The notes under the pieces were generated by a model. That model saw only the letters and a program-made list of their open reading frames with translations, ran no database searches and had not been told where the DNA came from. Source: Xanthomarina arctica (lineage in GTDB: Bacteria > Bacteroidota > Bacteroidia > Flavobacteriales > Flavobacteriaceae). From it: a stretch of DNA of 64,000 nt. Positions 37,546 through 47,900 of the stretch are shown here, piece by piece. A program made the position numbers and the translations under genes. Each line of letters begins with the position of its first letter. Within the stretch, counting starts at the first letter, position 1. The stretch is from the NCBI RefSeq assembly GCF_014638915.1, contig NZ_BMFQ01000001.1, positions 372,001 through 436,000 on the forward strand. Direction: 5' to 3'.

Positions 37546-38481
37546 ATGAAAGTCCTCCATCTCGATACCAATCATTCACTTTTAATTAAGCAGTTAAATG
37601 CTTTAGGATATCAGAATGACGAAGATTATAATTCGTCTAAAGCTGAAATTGAAGCTAAAATCGCAGCATATGATGGTCTTATTATTAGAAGTCGTTTTGC
37701 TATAGACAAACAATTTTTAGACGCTGCAAAAAACCTGAAATTTATAGGAAGAGTCGGTGCAGGATTAGAAAATATTGATTGTGAAGAAGCCGAAAACCAA
37801 GACATTTATTTAATTTCTGCTCCAGAAGGCAATAGAAATGCCGTTGGCGAACATAGCTTGGCCATGCTTCTTTCCTTATTTAATAAACTAAAGAAGGCGA
37901 ACCAAGAAGTTAGTGAAGGCAAATGGTTACGTGAAGATAATCGAGGTATCGAATTAGACGGGAAAACCGTTGGAATTATTGGTTACGGAAACATGGGGAA
38001 AGCCTTTGCTAAAAAATTGAGTGGTTTTGAGGTTGATGTCCTCTGCTACGATTTAAAACCCAATGTAGGCGACAAAAATGCAGAACAAGTTGCATTAGAC
38101 GTATTATATCAAGAAGCAGATGTTATTAGTTTACATACTCCAGAAACCCTCTTAACACGTAATATGATAAACATGGAGTTTATTAATAATTTCGTTAAAC
38201 CCTTTTGGTTTATAAATACTGCTCGTGGTAAAAGTGTGGTTACAAAAGATTTGGTTTCGGCTTTAAAATCTGGGAAAATATTAGGCGCAGGATTAGATGT
38301 CTTAGAATATGAAAAAGCGTCTTTTGAAGATATGTTTACTTCAACCATGCCAGAACCTTTTCAATATTTAATAAAAGCCAACAATGTTATTCTAACGCCT
38401 CATGTTGCTGGTTGGACAGTTGAAAGCAAAGAAAAATTAGCACAAACCATTGTCGATAAGATTAAAGAAAAATTTTGTTAA
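37546..38481 (+). CDS. D-2-hydroxyacid dehydrogenase (phosphoglycerate dehydrogenase-like)
   Basis: This 311-residue NAD-dependent D-2-hydroxyacid dehydrogenase may be the 3-phosphoglycerate dehydrogenase of serine synthesis or a related enzyme. The NAD-binding GxGxxG motif is VGIIGYGNMGKAFAKKL. The catalytic set is Arg in NTARGKSVV, Glu in LDVLEYEK and His in TPHVAGWTVES. It lacks the C-terminal ACT domain of the long PGDH type, so allosteric serine control through ACT is not expected. It lies two bases after mgtE, so the two are almost surely cotranscribed, although no metabolic tie to magnesium uptake is obvious. Confidence 0.88.
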   Translation: MKVLHLDTNHSLLIKQLNALGYQNDEDYNSSKAEIEAKIAAYDGLIIRSRFAIDKQFLDAAKNLKFIGRVGAGLENIDCEEAENQDIYLISAPEGNRNAVGEHSLAMLLSLFNKLKKANQEVSEGKWLREDNRGIELDGKTVGIIGYGNMGKAFAKKLSGFEVDVLCYDLKPNVGDKNAEQVALDVLYQEADVISLHTPETLLTRNMINMEFINNFVKPFWFINTARGKSVVTKDLVSALKSGKILGAGLDVLEYEKASFEDMFTSTMPEPFQYLIKANNVILTPHVAGWTVESKEKLAQTIVDKIKEKFC

Positions 38482-38507
38482 CTTTATAACATAAAGAATA
38501 ACAAAAC

Positions 38508-38966
38508 ATGCAATACCAAGCGAATTCTCCAGAAGACTATATTAATCAAGTTCCTGAAGAACGAAAAGTAGCTCTAAATAAACTCAGAAAAATAATTAAT
38601 GACAACCTTCCAAAAGGTTTTGAGGAAGGCATTCAATACGGTATGATTGGTTATTATGTGCCACATTCTGTATATCTAGAAGGGTATCATTGCGATCCAA
38701 AAACGCCATTGCCTTTTATGGGTTTCGCTTCACAGAAAAACTCTGTTAATCTTTATCATAGTGGTATTTATGCAAATCCTGAAATTCACGATTGGTTTGT
38801 TGCCGAGTTTCCAAAACATAGTAAACGGAAACTGGACATGGGAAAAAGCTGTGTGAGATTCAAAATATTGGAAGACATTCCCTTTGAGCTTATTGGAGAG
38901 CTCTGTAGAAAAATGACGGTGGTTGAATGGATTCAGATTTATGAGAAAAATATAAAGAACAAATAA
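38508..38966 (+). CDS. DUF1801-family (YdhG/YobT-like) protein
   Basis: This 152-residue protein begins MQYQANSPEDYINQVPEERKVALNKLRKIINDNLPKGF, the usual opening of the DUF1801 family. It continues with GIQYGMIGYYVPHSVYLEGYHCDPKTPLPF and ends with ELIGELCRKMTVVEWIQIYEKN. The family forms a small alpha/beta fold. Its function is unknown; members are called iron chaperone-like by some annotations, which I would not rely on. It may be cotranscribed with the preceding dehydrogenase gene, which ends 26 bases before it. Confidence 0.82.
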   Translation: MQYQANSPEDYINQVPEERKVALNKLRKIINDNLPKGFEEGIQYGMIGYYVPHSVYLEGYHCDPKTPLPFMGFASQKNSVNLYHSGIYANPEIHDWFVAEFPKHSKRKLDMGKSCVRFKILEDIPFELIGELCRKMTVVEWIQIYEKNIKNK

Positions 38967-39055
38967 TAAAGTAATTATTTCAGGAATTAACATCAAGTTG
39001 TATTCTATAATTATTCGTTTATTGGTGGTAAAAAAACATGATTTAATTGAATAAG

Positions 39056-39075
39056 ATTCCCTTCTTCAAGGGAAT
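39056..39075. repeat. Palindromic element AAGATTCC...GGAAT before the VOC gene
   Basis: ATTCCCTT-CTTC-AAGGGAAT forms an 8-bp hairpin with a CTTC loop, 15 bases before the VOC start codon. It shares the AAGATTCC..GGAAT frame with the element beside yraN at 48668-48687 (read on the opposite strand), which suggests a dispersed repeat family. It may also affect translation. Confidence 0.5.
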
Positions 39076-39090
39076 GAAAAAATATTTTAT

Positions 39091-39477
39091 ATGAAAAAAC
39101 GCGTTACAGGAATTGGAGGTTTATTCTTTAAAACCGAAGATCCAATAGCCTCAAAAGATTGGTATAAAAAACATCTAGGATTCAACACAGACGATTATGG
39201 TTGTACCTTTTGGTGGAAAGACAAAGATGGGAAAGATTGCTCCACCCAATGGAGTCCTTTTGCTGAAGACACCAAACATTTTGAGCCTTCAAAAAGAGAT
39301 TTTATGTTTAATTATCGTGTGGAAAATTTAAAGGAGTTATTAGCTGTTTTAAAAGATGAAGGCGTTACCATTGTAGGTGACATGGAAGAATACGACTATG
39401 GCAAATTTGGCTGGATTTTAGACAACGACGGAAATAAAATAGAACTTTGGGAACCTGTTGACAAGGCCTTTTTATAA
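39091..39477 (+). CDS. VOC-superfamily protein (glyoxalase/bleomycin-resistance type)
   Basis: This 128-residue single VOC domain begins KKRVTGIGGLFFKTEDPIASKDWYKKHLGF, the strand-helix opening of the fold. It ends with GWILDNDGNKIELWEP, where Glu is a probable metal ligand. Two of these small domains make a functional dimer. The substrate is unknown. It lies alone between the DUF1801 gene and the convergent acyltransferase. The upstream gap carries the 39056-39075 hairpin. Confidence 0.86.
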   Translation: MKKRVTGIGGLFFKTEDPIASKDWYKKHLGFNTDDYGCTFWWKDKDGKDCSTQWSPFAEDTKHFEPSKRDFMFNYRVENLKELLAVLKDEGVTIVGDMEEYDYGKFGWILDNDGNKIELWEPVDKAFL

Positions 39478-39528
39478 TATTCAAATCTAAATATTAAAAA
39501 GCCTAGAATTCATTCCGAAATAAAAATG

Positions 39529-41358
39529 TTAAGAATCGTTTTGCTCTGAAAGCTTCTGCTCTAATTCGGCTTGAAACTCTTCCATTACTGGTCTTACCGT
39601 ACTTTCTGGCAAGTCGGCTATTTTGATGTACATCAATCCATCTACAGCGTTATTAAATAACGGATCGACATTAAAAGCAACCAATCTAGCATTTTGCTTA
39701 ATGTATTTTTTAAGCAACACTGGCAAGCGTAAAGCTCCTGGCTCTACCTCATCGATAATTTTATCGAACTTGTTTAAATCGGCTTCAGTTTCATCAAAAA
39801 CAAAATCTTTATCAGCATCTTTCAGCTTCACCTTAAATTCTTTTTTAGGATGCACATATTGCGCGATATAAGGGTCGTAATAATGAGATTTCATAAACTC
39901 AATCATAAGCGACTTAGAAAAATTAGTAAACTGGTTACTAATACTAACACCTCCAATTAAAAATTTATGATCTGGATAACGCAAAGTAGTATGAACGATA
40001 CCTTTCCAAAGCAGAAATAAAGGCATGGGTTTTTGCTGGTATTCTTTAATAATGAAAGCACGCCCCAATTCTATGGATTCGCTCATCATTTTGTACAATT
40101 CTGGTTCAAACCTAAAAAGATCTTGAAGGTAGAAACCATCAATACCATATTTCGAAAATATTTCGGAACCTAAACCCATTCTATATGCCCCAGCCACAAC
40201 GCCTTGTTCACTATCCCAAAGAAACATGTGGTGGTAATAAGTGTCAAAGGTGTCCAAATCTATAGCTTCATTTGTACCTTCTCCAATTTCTCTAAAAGTA
40301 ATTTCACGCAATCTTCCTATTTCTCTTAAGATGTTTGGAATCTCTTTTGAAGTTGCTAAAAACACTTCATAATTTTTACTTTGTAACAGTCGAAAATCCC
40401 CAGTTCTTAAAGCTTCAACTTCTTTATTCATAATCTCCTTAGAGATTGGAGTTACAATACGTTTAGGTGGTTTTGGAACTTTTAATGATGTTGAAAAAGT
40501 ACTTAATAAATTCCCTTTTTCATCGAAAGAATTAGAAAGCATGTATGTTTTCTTTCTTATAAATTCCGAAAATTCTTCAAGACTATGATGTTCTTTCTGG
40601 TCGGCAACAGAGATTGGCTTTCCTATCCTTACCTTAATAATTCGTCGTTTTTGAGTTAACAACTCCGAAGGTAATTTAGCGGTTCTAAACTTATCACTTA
40701 TCCGGGAGAGCTTATAAAACAAAGAACTATTTTTCGCATGAAAATAAATAGGAACAACAGGAACTTCTGCGTTTCTAATAAGTTTCATAGCAGGAACCTC
40801 CCATGGCTTATCTACCAAAAGTTTCCCGTCCTTATATGTTGAAACCTCTCCCGCTGGGAACACACCAAGAGGATGACCATCTTTTAAATGTTTTATGGCA
40901 TTTTTAAAACCTACAACACTAGATTTCACTTCCTTTCTATCTTCAAAAGGATTAACCGGCAAGAAGTAAGGTTTTAATGGCTCTATTCTACTAAGAAGAA
41001 AATTAGCCAAAATTTTAAAATCTTCTCTTTGTTCCAGCATTAATTTTAAAAGTAAAACTCCATCAATACCTCCAAGCGGATGATTAGAGACCGTAATATA
41101 AGGGCCACTTTTTGGTAATCGCTTTAAATCTTCTTCAGGAATTTCAAATTTAATTTCAAATTCACTTAAAATGCTATTTATAAAATCCTCATTTTTAAGA
41201 TGCTTATTTCGGTTATAAATAGTGTTAAGTGTGGACAATTTTAATACTTTCATAAGAATCCATCCAATAAAAGTTCCTACAAATCCATAGGAATCTATTT
41301 GTATGGCTTTAGCCACTTCTTTGGCAGAAACTAATTCTGTATCTTTTTGCTTGGTCAT
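39529..41358 (-). CDS. olsF: Bifunctional acyltransferase, OlsF-like (PlsC-like plus GNAT/OlsB-like halves)
   Basis: This 609-residue protein has an N-terminal PlsC-type lysophospholipid acyltransferase domain (about 65-275). It carries the HPLGGID variant of the HX4D catalytic motif in VSNHPLGGIDGVLLL, followed by GVFPAGEVS. The second half (about 310-609) resembles the OlsB-like N-acyltransferase/hemolysin family (GRLREITFREIGEGTNEAIDLDTFDTYYHHMFLW). The combination matches OlsF, a one-protein ornithine-lipid synthase described in Serratia and Flavobacterium. That would make ornithine lipids, but another amino acid such as glycine is possible in Bacteroidota. The gene is last in a reverse-strand operon with aspartokinase and a GNAT gene (gaps 23 and 29 bases). 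Confidence 0.78.
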   Translation of the reverse strand: MTKQKDTELVSAKEVAKAIQIDSYGFVGTFIGWILMKVLKLSTLNTIYNRNKHLKNEDFINSILSEFEIKFEIPEEDLKRLPKSGPYITVSNHPLGGIDGVLLLKLMLEQREDFKILANFLLSRIEPLKPYFLPVNPFEDRKEVKSSVVGFKNAIKHLKDGHPLGVFPAGEVSTYKDGKLLVDKPWEVPAMKLIRNAEVPVVPIYFHAKNSSLFYKLSRISDKFRTAKLPSELLTQKRRIIKVRIGKPISVADQKEHHSLEEFSEFIRKKTYMLSNSFDEKGNLLSTFSTSLKVPKPPKRIVTPISKEIMNKEVEALRTGDFRLLQSKNYEVFLATSKEIPNILREIGRLREITFREIGEGTNEAIDLDTFDTYYHHMFLWDSEQGVVAGAYRMGLGSEIFSKYGIDGFYLQDLFRFEPELYKMMSESIELGRAFIIKEYQQKPMPLFLLWKGIVHTTLRYPDHKFLIGGVSISNQFTNFSKSLMIEFMKSHYYDPYIAQYVHPKKEFKVKLKDADKDFVFDETEADLNKFDKIIDEVEPGALRLPVLLKKYIKQNARLVAFNVDPLFNNAVDGLMYIKIADLPESTVRPVMEEFQAELEQKLSEQNDS

Positions 41359-41381
41359 GAATACAAATGTAATGAAAATGT

Positions 41382-42632
41382 TTATTTAGTAACTATTTGC
41401 ATGGTTTCCTGCGTTAATTGCTTAAGCAACACAGTTTTACCCATTTCTAGCTGTTTTATTGCAGCTTCATTATAATGTCTAATGGTGTATAACGACACAT
41501 TATCGATACAAGTTACTTTGAATTTTGCTTTTAAATGCTGTAATAATTTATCTAAATTTTGATACATATTATCCACACAAACCGAAAAACTAATGGCCGA
41601 ATTTTGAATTACATGCACTTTCATTTTATATAAGTGTAGTAATTTAAAAATCTCACTAATATTATCTTCTACGATATATGAAAAATCTAAAGAAGACAAC
41701 GAAATAAGCACTTGGTTTTTCTTAACTATAAAACAAGGAATATGTGGGTCTAGCCCAAATTCTTTACAAACCATAGTCCCTGTGTTTTCTGGTTCTAAAA
41801 AAGATTTTACATACAAAGGAATCTCTTTACGTTGTAAAGGTTGTAATGTTTTTGGATGAATAACAGAAGCCCCATAAAAAGCCAACTCAATAGCTTCTCG
41901 ATAAGATATTTTATGAAGTAATTGGGCATTTTCAAAATAACGTGGATCTGCGTTTAAAACACCAGGCACATCTTTCCAAATAGTAACACTTTCTGCATTT
42001 AAAGAATATGCAAAAATAGCGGCTGTATAGTCACTTCCTTCACGACCTAAAGTGGTTGTAAAATTATTGGAATCGCTTCCCAAAAAACCTTGGGTAATAT
42101 TTAATTGATTTCTATTAAAACCTTTAGAGATACGTTCTTGAGTTTCTTCCCAATTAACATGAGCGCTCCTATAATACGTATCCGTTTTTATAAACTCCCT
42201 AACATCCAACCACTGATTTTTCAAGCCAACCTCGTTAAGATATTCGCTAATAATAGTTGTAGAAATCAACTCGCCATAACCTATAACTTGATCGTATACA
42301 AAATTATAATCTGGCGATTTATTTATTTCCAAAAACGCTTTTAGTTCGTTAATTAAATGGGCTATCTTTTTAAAGACTTCATGATGTTCATTGTCAAACA
42401 AATCCATTAAAATAGCATTATGAAACTTTATAACTTCTTGAATAGAACTTTGTAGTTCGCCTTTGGTATTAAAATAATTATTGATAACCTCCTCCAGAGC
42501 ATTGGTTGTTTTTCCCATGGCAGAAACCACTATCAATGTATTCTTATAACCAGTTCTATTTAAAACTCTTATTAAGTTTTTTACTCCTTTTGCATCTTTT
42601 ACAGATGCACCTCCAAATTTAAATACTTGCAT
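41382..42632 (-). CDS. lysC: Aspartate kinase, monofunctional
   Basis: Aspartokinase phosphorylates aspartate in the first step towards lysine, threonine, methionine and diaminopimelate. The catalytic domain (about 1-285) has KFGGASVKDAKGVKNL at the start, where Ala replaces the usual Thr of KFGGTSV. TTLGREGSDYTAAIFAY is the substrate-binding region near residue 195. Two ACT-like regulatory segments follow (about 300-410). There is no homoserine dehydrogenase domain, so it is monofunctional, of the Bacteroidota short type. It lies between the GNAT and the OlsF-like genes on the reverse strand. The isoenzyme assignment (lysC versus another symbol) is uncertain, and the feedback effector cannot be read from the sequence. 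Confidence 0.88.
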   Translation of the reverse strand: MQVFKFGGASVKDAKGVKNLIRVLNRTGYKNTLIVVSAMGKTTNALEEVINNYFNTKGELQSSIQEVIKFHNAILMDLFDNEHHEVFKKIAHLINELKAFLEINKSPDYNFVYDQVIGYGELISTTIISEYLNEVGLKNQWLDVREFIKTDTYYRSAHVNWEETQERISKGFNRNQLNITQGFLGSDSNNFTTTLGREGSDYTAAIFAYSLNAESVTIWKDVPGVLNADPRYFENAQLLHKISYREAIELAFYGASVIHPKTLQPLQRKEIPLYVKSFLEPENTGTMVCKEFGLDPHIPCFIVKKNQVLISLSSLDFSYIVEDNISEIFKLLHLYKMKVHVIQNSAISFSVCVDNMYQNLDKLLQHLKAKFKVTCIDNVSLYTIRHYNEAAIKQLEMGKTVLLKQLTQETMQIVTK

Positions 42633-42661
42633 ATTTATTTCCCATGCAAATGGGAATCTTT

Positions 42662-43144
42662 TTAATTAATATTTGATAAATATCCTTTAATTCCTTGCTC
42701 GTTTAAATGAACCACATCCCAATCTCTCATAACATTGGCTCCTTTTTTCTCGTAAAATGCAATAGCATCTTCATTCCAATCCAGAACATCCCAACATATT
42801 CGTTTCACACCTAATTGATTGCCGTACTTCACAACTTCATCCAAAAGCAAAGTGCCTATTTGATTCCCTCTCATCTTCTGGCTTACTACTAAATCTTCTA
42901 AATGCAAGACGCTACCTTTCCAAGTTGAATACCGTTTATAAACCAACGCAATCCCTTCTATCTTATTTTCTGCTTCAGCAACAAAACATTGAAATTCGGG
43001 ATGCTCTTTAAAACCATCACGCTCTAAATCTGCAACGGAAATTTCCACAGCATCGGGTTCTTTCTCGAATATAGCCAGTTCTTTAATTAAATTAAGAACG
43101 TTTGCCATGTCTGCCTTTTCTGCCTTCCTTATTGAAATTTTCAT
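42662..43144 (-). CDS. GNAT-family N-acetyltransferase
   Basis: This 160-residue acetyltransferase starts MKISIRKAEKADMANVLNLIKELAIFEKEPDAVEI, closely resembling the diamine (spermidine/spermine) N-acetyltransferase branch. The acetyl-CoA loop is QKMRGNQIGTLLLDEV (Q/RxxGxG/A), and the terminal strand block is WNEDAIAFYEKKGANVM. Thialysine/diamine acetylation is therefore a possible role, not a firm one. It is the first gene of the reverse-strand operon with aspartokinase and the OlsF-like gene. It diverges from fbp across 122 bases. Confidence 0.87.
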   Translation of the reverse strand: MKISIRKAEKADMANVLNLIKELAIFEKEPDAVEISVADLERDGFKEHPEFQCFVAEAENKIEGIALVYKRYSTWKGSVLHLEDLVVSQKMRGNQIGTLLLDEVVKYGNQLGVKRICWDVLDWNEDAIAFYEKKGANVMRDWDVVHLNEQGIKGYLSNIN

Positions 43145-43211
43145 ATAAAAAATTTGTGATAAAGATAAGTGAAAGATGTTTAACGGCTATGATTAAAATC
43201 TTCCGAAAACG

Positions 43212-43240
43212 TTGTAGTTTATTAAAAAACACGATATTTG
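43212..43240 (+). promoter_or_regulatory. Candidate promoter of fbp
   Basis: TTG at 43212-43214 and GATATTTG at 43233-43240 (one base off TAnnTTTG) are separated by 18 bases. The start codon lies 26 bases after the box. Confidence 0.5.
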
Positions 43241-43266
43241 CAATTCAATCAACACATTGAAACTTC

Positions 43267-44274
43267 ATGCTAAGAAAAAATAAAACTTTAGGGGAATTTA
43301 TAATTGAGAATCAAACTTCTTTTAAATACACTTCTGGAGAATTATCCCGACTAATTAACTCTATTCGCTTAGCGGCAAAAGTAGTAAACCACGAGGTAAA
43401 TAAAGCTGGTCTGGTAGATATTATTGGAGCTGCCGGAGACACCAACATACAAGGTGAAGACCAGCAAAAATTGGACGTTTATGCAAACGAAAAATTTATC
43501 CAGACTCTTAAAAACAGAAATATTGTTTGTGGTATTGCTAGTGAAGAGGAAGATAGTTTTATTAGCATCAATAGTCAAGATAAAAACAATCAGAACAAAT
43601 ATGTCGTTTTAATTGATCCGTTGGATGGCTCTTCTAACATTGATGTCAATGTATCTGTTGGATCTATTTTCTCAATATATAGACGTGTCTCTCCTGTAGG
43701 AACACCAGTAACTCTAGAAGACTTCCTTCAAAAAGGAAATCAACAAGTTGCCGCTGGATATATTGTTTATGGCACTTCTACCATGTTAGTTTACACTACT
43801 GGAGATGGTGTCAACGGGTTTACATTAAATCCGGCAATTGGTACATTTTATTTATCGCATCCAAATATGGAATTTCCTCAAGATGGACATATTTATTCTG
43901 TAAACGAAGGAAATTACATTCATTTCCCTAAAGGCATCAAGGATTATATTAAATATTGCCAAATGGAAGAAGAAGATAGACCTTATACGAGTAGATATAT
44001 TGGGTCTTTAGTTTCAGATTTTCATAGAAACATGATAAAAGGTGGTATTTACTTGTATCCTAAAAGTTCTAAAACTTCAGATGGTAAATTACGTTTATTA
44101 TATGAATGTAACCCAATGGCATTTTTAGCAGAGCAAGCAAAAGGTAAAGCTAGCGATGGTTTTACTAGAATTATGGATATCGAGCCTACAGAGCTACACC
44201 AAAGAGTTCCTTTTATTTGTGGAAGTAAAAATATGGTTGAAAAAGCTGAAGAATTTATGAGAAACGCTCAATAA
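43267..44274 (+). CDS. fbp: Fructose-1,6-bisphosphatase, class I
   Basis: This class I FBPase removes the 1-phosphate from fructose-1,6-bisphosphate in gluconeogenesis. The metal and catalytic centre is [25 protein letters not shown] near residue 120, including the DPLDGSSN signature. [20 protein letters not shown] binds the sugar phosphate, and [19 protein letters not shown] is typical of the C-terminal part. The 335-residue length is standard. A bidirectional terminator separates it from the convergent TerB-like gene. Confidence 0.97.
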   Translation: MLRKNKTLGEFIIENQTSFKYTSGELSRLINSIRLAAKVVNHEVNKAGLVDIIGAAGDTNIQGEDQQKLDVYANEKFIQTLKNRNIVCGIASEEEDSFISINSQDKNNQNKYVVLIDPLDGSSNIDVNVSVGSIFSIYRRVSPVGTPVTLEDFLQKGNQQVAAGYIVYGTSTMLVYTTGDGVNGFTLNPAIGTFYLSHPNMEFPQDGHIYSVNEGNYIHFPKGIKDYIKYCQMEEEDRPYTSRYIGSLVSDFHRNMIKGGIYLYPKSSKTSDGKLRLLYECNPMAFLAEQAKGKASDGFTRIMDIEPTELHQRVPFICGSKNMVEKAEEFMRNAQ

Positions 44275-44294
44275 TCAATCTCTTATAGAACATA

Positions 44295-44331
44295 AAAAAG
44301 GCGAGTTGTTTTTTAAACAACTCGCCTTTTT
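44295..44331. terminator. Bidirectional terminator between fbp and the TerB-like gene
   Basis: A 17-base inverted repeat (44295-44311 and 44315-44331), with core GGCGAGTTGTTT and a TTT loop, is flanked by A- and T-runs. It acts on both convergent genes. Confidence 0.9.
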
Positions 44332-44351
44332 CTTATTTAAGATAGTCAACT

Positions 44352-44783
44352 CTATCTATTCATCTTTTTTATTTCTTCTGTAAAGGTGTCTAAATCCACA
44401 CCATTACTAACTAAAGTTAATGCTTTGTCCACAACATACTTCACATTGTCTGGGGTAAAACCTAGACCAACAGCAATCTTTTTAAGGACATCAACTTCAT
44501 TATCTCCTTTAATATGATCTACATAAACCATTCTAGACAAATCGTATAAACGTTCTAAACGTCTATCATAAGATGTAGGAGGATTGATTGGGTGAGACTG
44601 ATAGTCTTTTAAGATGATTTTGTATTCATCTTCATTAATATCTAAATTTCGAGCCAAACGATCTAAAAACGCTTTCTCATCATCTGTAATAATTCCATCA
44701 TCCATAGCTACTCTAACAATAGATGCAAAATGGTCTGAGTTGCGTTGTTTAAATCCGCTATCGAATAAATCTGAAAATGACAT
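44352..44783 (-). CDS. TerB-like (tellurite resistance TerB family) protein
   Basis: This 143-residue all-helical cytosolic protein resembles the TerB/DjlA-N family. The helix containing IVRVAMDDGIITDDEKAFLDRLARNLDINEDEY has the acidic residues expected for the metal-binding site. YDLSRMVYVDHIKGDNEVDVLKKIAVGLGFTPDNV forms the second half. TerB proteins bind metals and sit in membrane stress systems. No other ter gene is nearby, so a tellurite role is not supported. A TAnnTTTG box lies 24-31 bases upstream of the start codon on its strand. Confidence 0.83.
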   Translation of the reverse strand: MSFSDLFDSGFKQRNSDHFASIVRVAMDDGIITDDEKAFLDRLARNLDINEDEYKIILKDYQSHPINPPTSYDRRLERLYDLSRMVYVDHIKGDNEVDVLKKIAVGLGFTPDNVKYVVDKALTLVSNGVDLDTFTEEIKKMNR

Positions 44784-44806
44784 ATAATCTTATTTTTTTA
44801 GTGCTG

Positions 44807-44814
44807 CAAATATA
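44807..44814 (-). promoter_or_regulatory. Candidate -7 box of the TerB-like gene
   Basis: TATATTTG on the reverse strand (44814-44807) matches TAnnTTTG exactly, and 23 bases lie between it and the ATG. No clear TTG was identified at -33. Confidence 0.5.
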
Positions 44815-44916
44815 ATCAAAGATACTACCTTTTAAAATATAAAATTGGTTTTTTTAATTGATGAAATCGGGGTCTATTTCAAGAAATAAATTAAACTATT
44901 ATTAAATACTATGCTT

Positions 44917-44924
44917 TATATTTG
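44917..44924 (+). promoter_or_regulatory. Candidate -7 box of mfd
   Basis: TATATTTG matches TAnnTTTG exactly and lies 38 bases before the mfd TTG start codon. No convincing TTG at the -33 position was seen. Confidence 0.5.
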
Positions 44925-44962
44925 CATTTCTTAGAATCCGAGATTCATAAAAATAAATTGTC

Positions 44963-47900
44963 TTGAGTAAAACTTTTCTCTCGCAAACATATGCACAGGC
45001 TTTGCAAACGCAAAATCTGAAAACTGCTATTGCCAAAACCCAAAGTAAAACGCATTTAAAAGGACTAGTAGGCTCTTCTTTTTCATTTGTTTTAACCGAA
45101 ACCTTTAAACATGCAGACAAACCTTTTCTTCTAGTTTTTGATGATAAAGAAGAAGCTGCCTTTTACCTGAATGATTTAGAGGTCATGTTAAATGATAAAG
45201 ATGTCCTTTTTTATCCTGGAAGCTACCGTAGACCTTATCAAATTGAAGAAACAGATAATGCAAACGTGCTTCTTAGGGCTGAAGTTTTAAACCGAATAAA
45301 TTCTCGTAAAAAACCAGCTATCATAGTTACTTATCCGGATGCCTTATTCGAAAAAGTAGTCACCAGAAAAGAACTTGAGCGAAACACTTTAAAAGTTTCT
45401 GTAAGCGACAATTTATCTATCGATTTTGTAAACGAAGTTTTGTTTGAATATAAATTTAAACGTGTAGATTTTGTTACAGAACCTGGCGAATTTTCAGTTC
45501 GTGGAGGGATTGTAGATGTTTTTTCATTTAGTCATGATGAACCTTACCGAATAGAATTTTTTGGAGATGAAGTGGATAGTATTAGAACCTTCGATGTAGA
45601 AACACAACTTTCTACAGAGCAAATCAAAAAAATAAACATCATTCCTAATGTTGCCAACAAGTTTTTTGAAGAAAGCAGACAAAGTTTTCTAGATTATATG
45701 GCTTCCAAAACAGTGGTTTTTACTAAAAATAGCGATTTATTGTTTTCAAGAATCGACGATTTTTTCCAAAAAGCCGTTGAAACTTTCAAAAATTTATCAT
45801 CAGAATTAAAACATGCCGAACCAGAAGAGTTATTTTGTAATAGCACTTTACTAAAAAAACAACTATTAGATTATACCATTGTTGAATTTGGTACACAAGC
45901 ATTTTTCAAAAACGATGAGAATGTAATCCAATTTAATACGTCTCCACAACCTTCTTTTAATAAACAATTCAATTTATTAATTGAAAACTTAAATACCAAT
46001 CACGACAAAGGTTATTCAAATTATATTGCTTGCGCAAGTGAACAACAGGCCAAAAGATTTCATGATATTTTTGAGGATGTAGATCAAACGGTTCATTATA
46101 AAACCATTGTTTTGTCTCTTTACCAGGGATTCATAGACAAGGAAAATAAAATAGCCTGCTATACAGACCATCAAATTTTTGAGCGTTACCATAAATTTCA
46201 TCTTAAAAATGGCTATGCAAAAAAGCAAGCTATAACTTTAAAGGAGTTAACAAACCTTGAAATTGGTGATTATGTAACACACATCGATCATGGTGTTGGG
46301 CGTTTTGGAGGATTACAAAAGATAGATGTTGAAGGTAAAAAGCAAGAAGCCATAAAATTGATTTATGGCGAACGCGATATTTTATATTTAAGCATTCATT
46401 CGCTTCATAAAATCACCAAGTTTAATGGGAAAGATGGCAAAGCACCTAAAATTTACAAACTAGGGTCTGCTGCTTGGAAAAACCTGAAACAAAAAACCAA
46501 ATCTAGAGTTAAAGAAATAGCTTTTAACCTGATTAAGGTTTATGCCAAACGCAAACTAGAAAAAGGATATCAATACAACCCAGATAGTTCCATGCAATTG
46601 GAATTGGAATCTTCTTTTATATATGAAGATACGCCAGACCAAACTACAGCTACCACAGATATTAAAACAGACATGGAAAGCGAAAGACCCATGGACAGAT
46701 TGATTTGTGGCGATGTTGGCTTTGGTAAAACAGAAGTAGCTATTCGCGCCGCTTTTAAAGCTGTAGATAATGGAAAACAAGTGGCTGTTTTAGTGCCAAC
46801 AACTATTTTGGCTTATCAACATTCTAGAACTTTTAAAGAGCGTTTAAAAGATTTCCCAGTTACTGTGGATTATCTTAATCGTTTTAGAACGGCTAAAGAA
46901 AAAAGAGAAACCTTAGAGCAGTTGGAAAATGGTAAAGTAGATATCATTATTGGAACCCATCAACTAGTAAATAAAAACGTAAAGTTTAAAGACTTAGGTT
47001 TATTAATTGTTGACGAAGAACAAAAGTTTGGTGTTGCCGTAAAAGAAAAACTAAAAACGTTAAAAGACAATGTCGATGTGCTAACGCTAACGGCTACCCC
47101 AATTCCAAGAACCCTTCAATTTAGTTTAATGGCCGCAAGAGACATGTCGGTAATTACAACGCCTCCCCCAAATAGATACCCTATTGAAAGTCATGTGATT
47201 CGTTTTAGCGAAGAAACCATAAGAGATGCGGTAACCTACGAAATCCAACGTGGAGGCCAGATTTTCTTCATCCATAACCGTATTGAAAACATTAAGGAAG
47301 TTGCTGGCATGATTCAACGTTTGGTACCAGATGCCAAAATTGGTATTGGTCATGGACAAATGGAAGGTAAAAAACTTGAAAGCTTAATGCTAGCTTTTAT
47401 TAATGGCGAATTTGATGTTTTAGTGAGTACAACCATTGTCGAAAGTGGTTTAGATGTGCCAAATGCGAATACCATTTTTATAAATAACGCTAACAATTTC
47501 GGACTTAGCGATTTACACCAAATGCGTGGACGTGTTGGGCGAAGCAATAAAAAAGCTTTTTGCTATTTTATTACGCCGGAATACTCTGCCATGACAGATG
47601 ATGCCAGAAAACGAATTACAGCCTTAGAGCAATTTTCTGAACTTGGAAGCGGGATTAATATTGCTATGAAAGATTTGGAAATTCGTGGGGCTGGAGATTT
47701 ATTAGGTGGTGAACAAAGTGGTTTTATAAACGATATTGGTTTTGATACGTATCAGAAAATATTAAATGAAGCCATTGAGGAACTAAAAGAAAATGAATTT
47801 AAAGATTTATATGAAGACGATGGCAAAGAAAAAGAATATGTAAAAGATATTACCATCGATTCTGATTTCGAATTGCTTTTTCCAGACGATTATGTCAATA

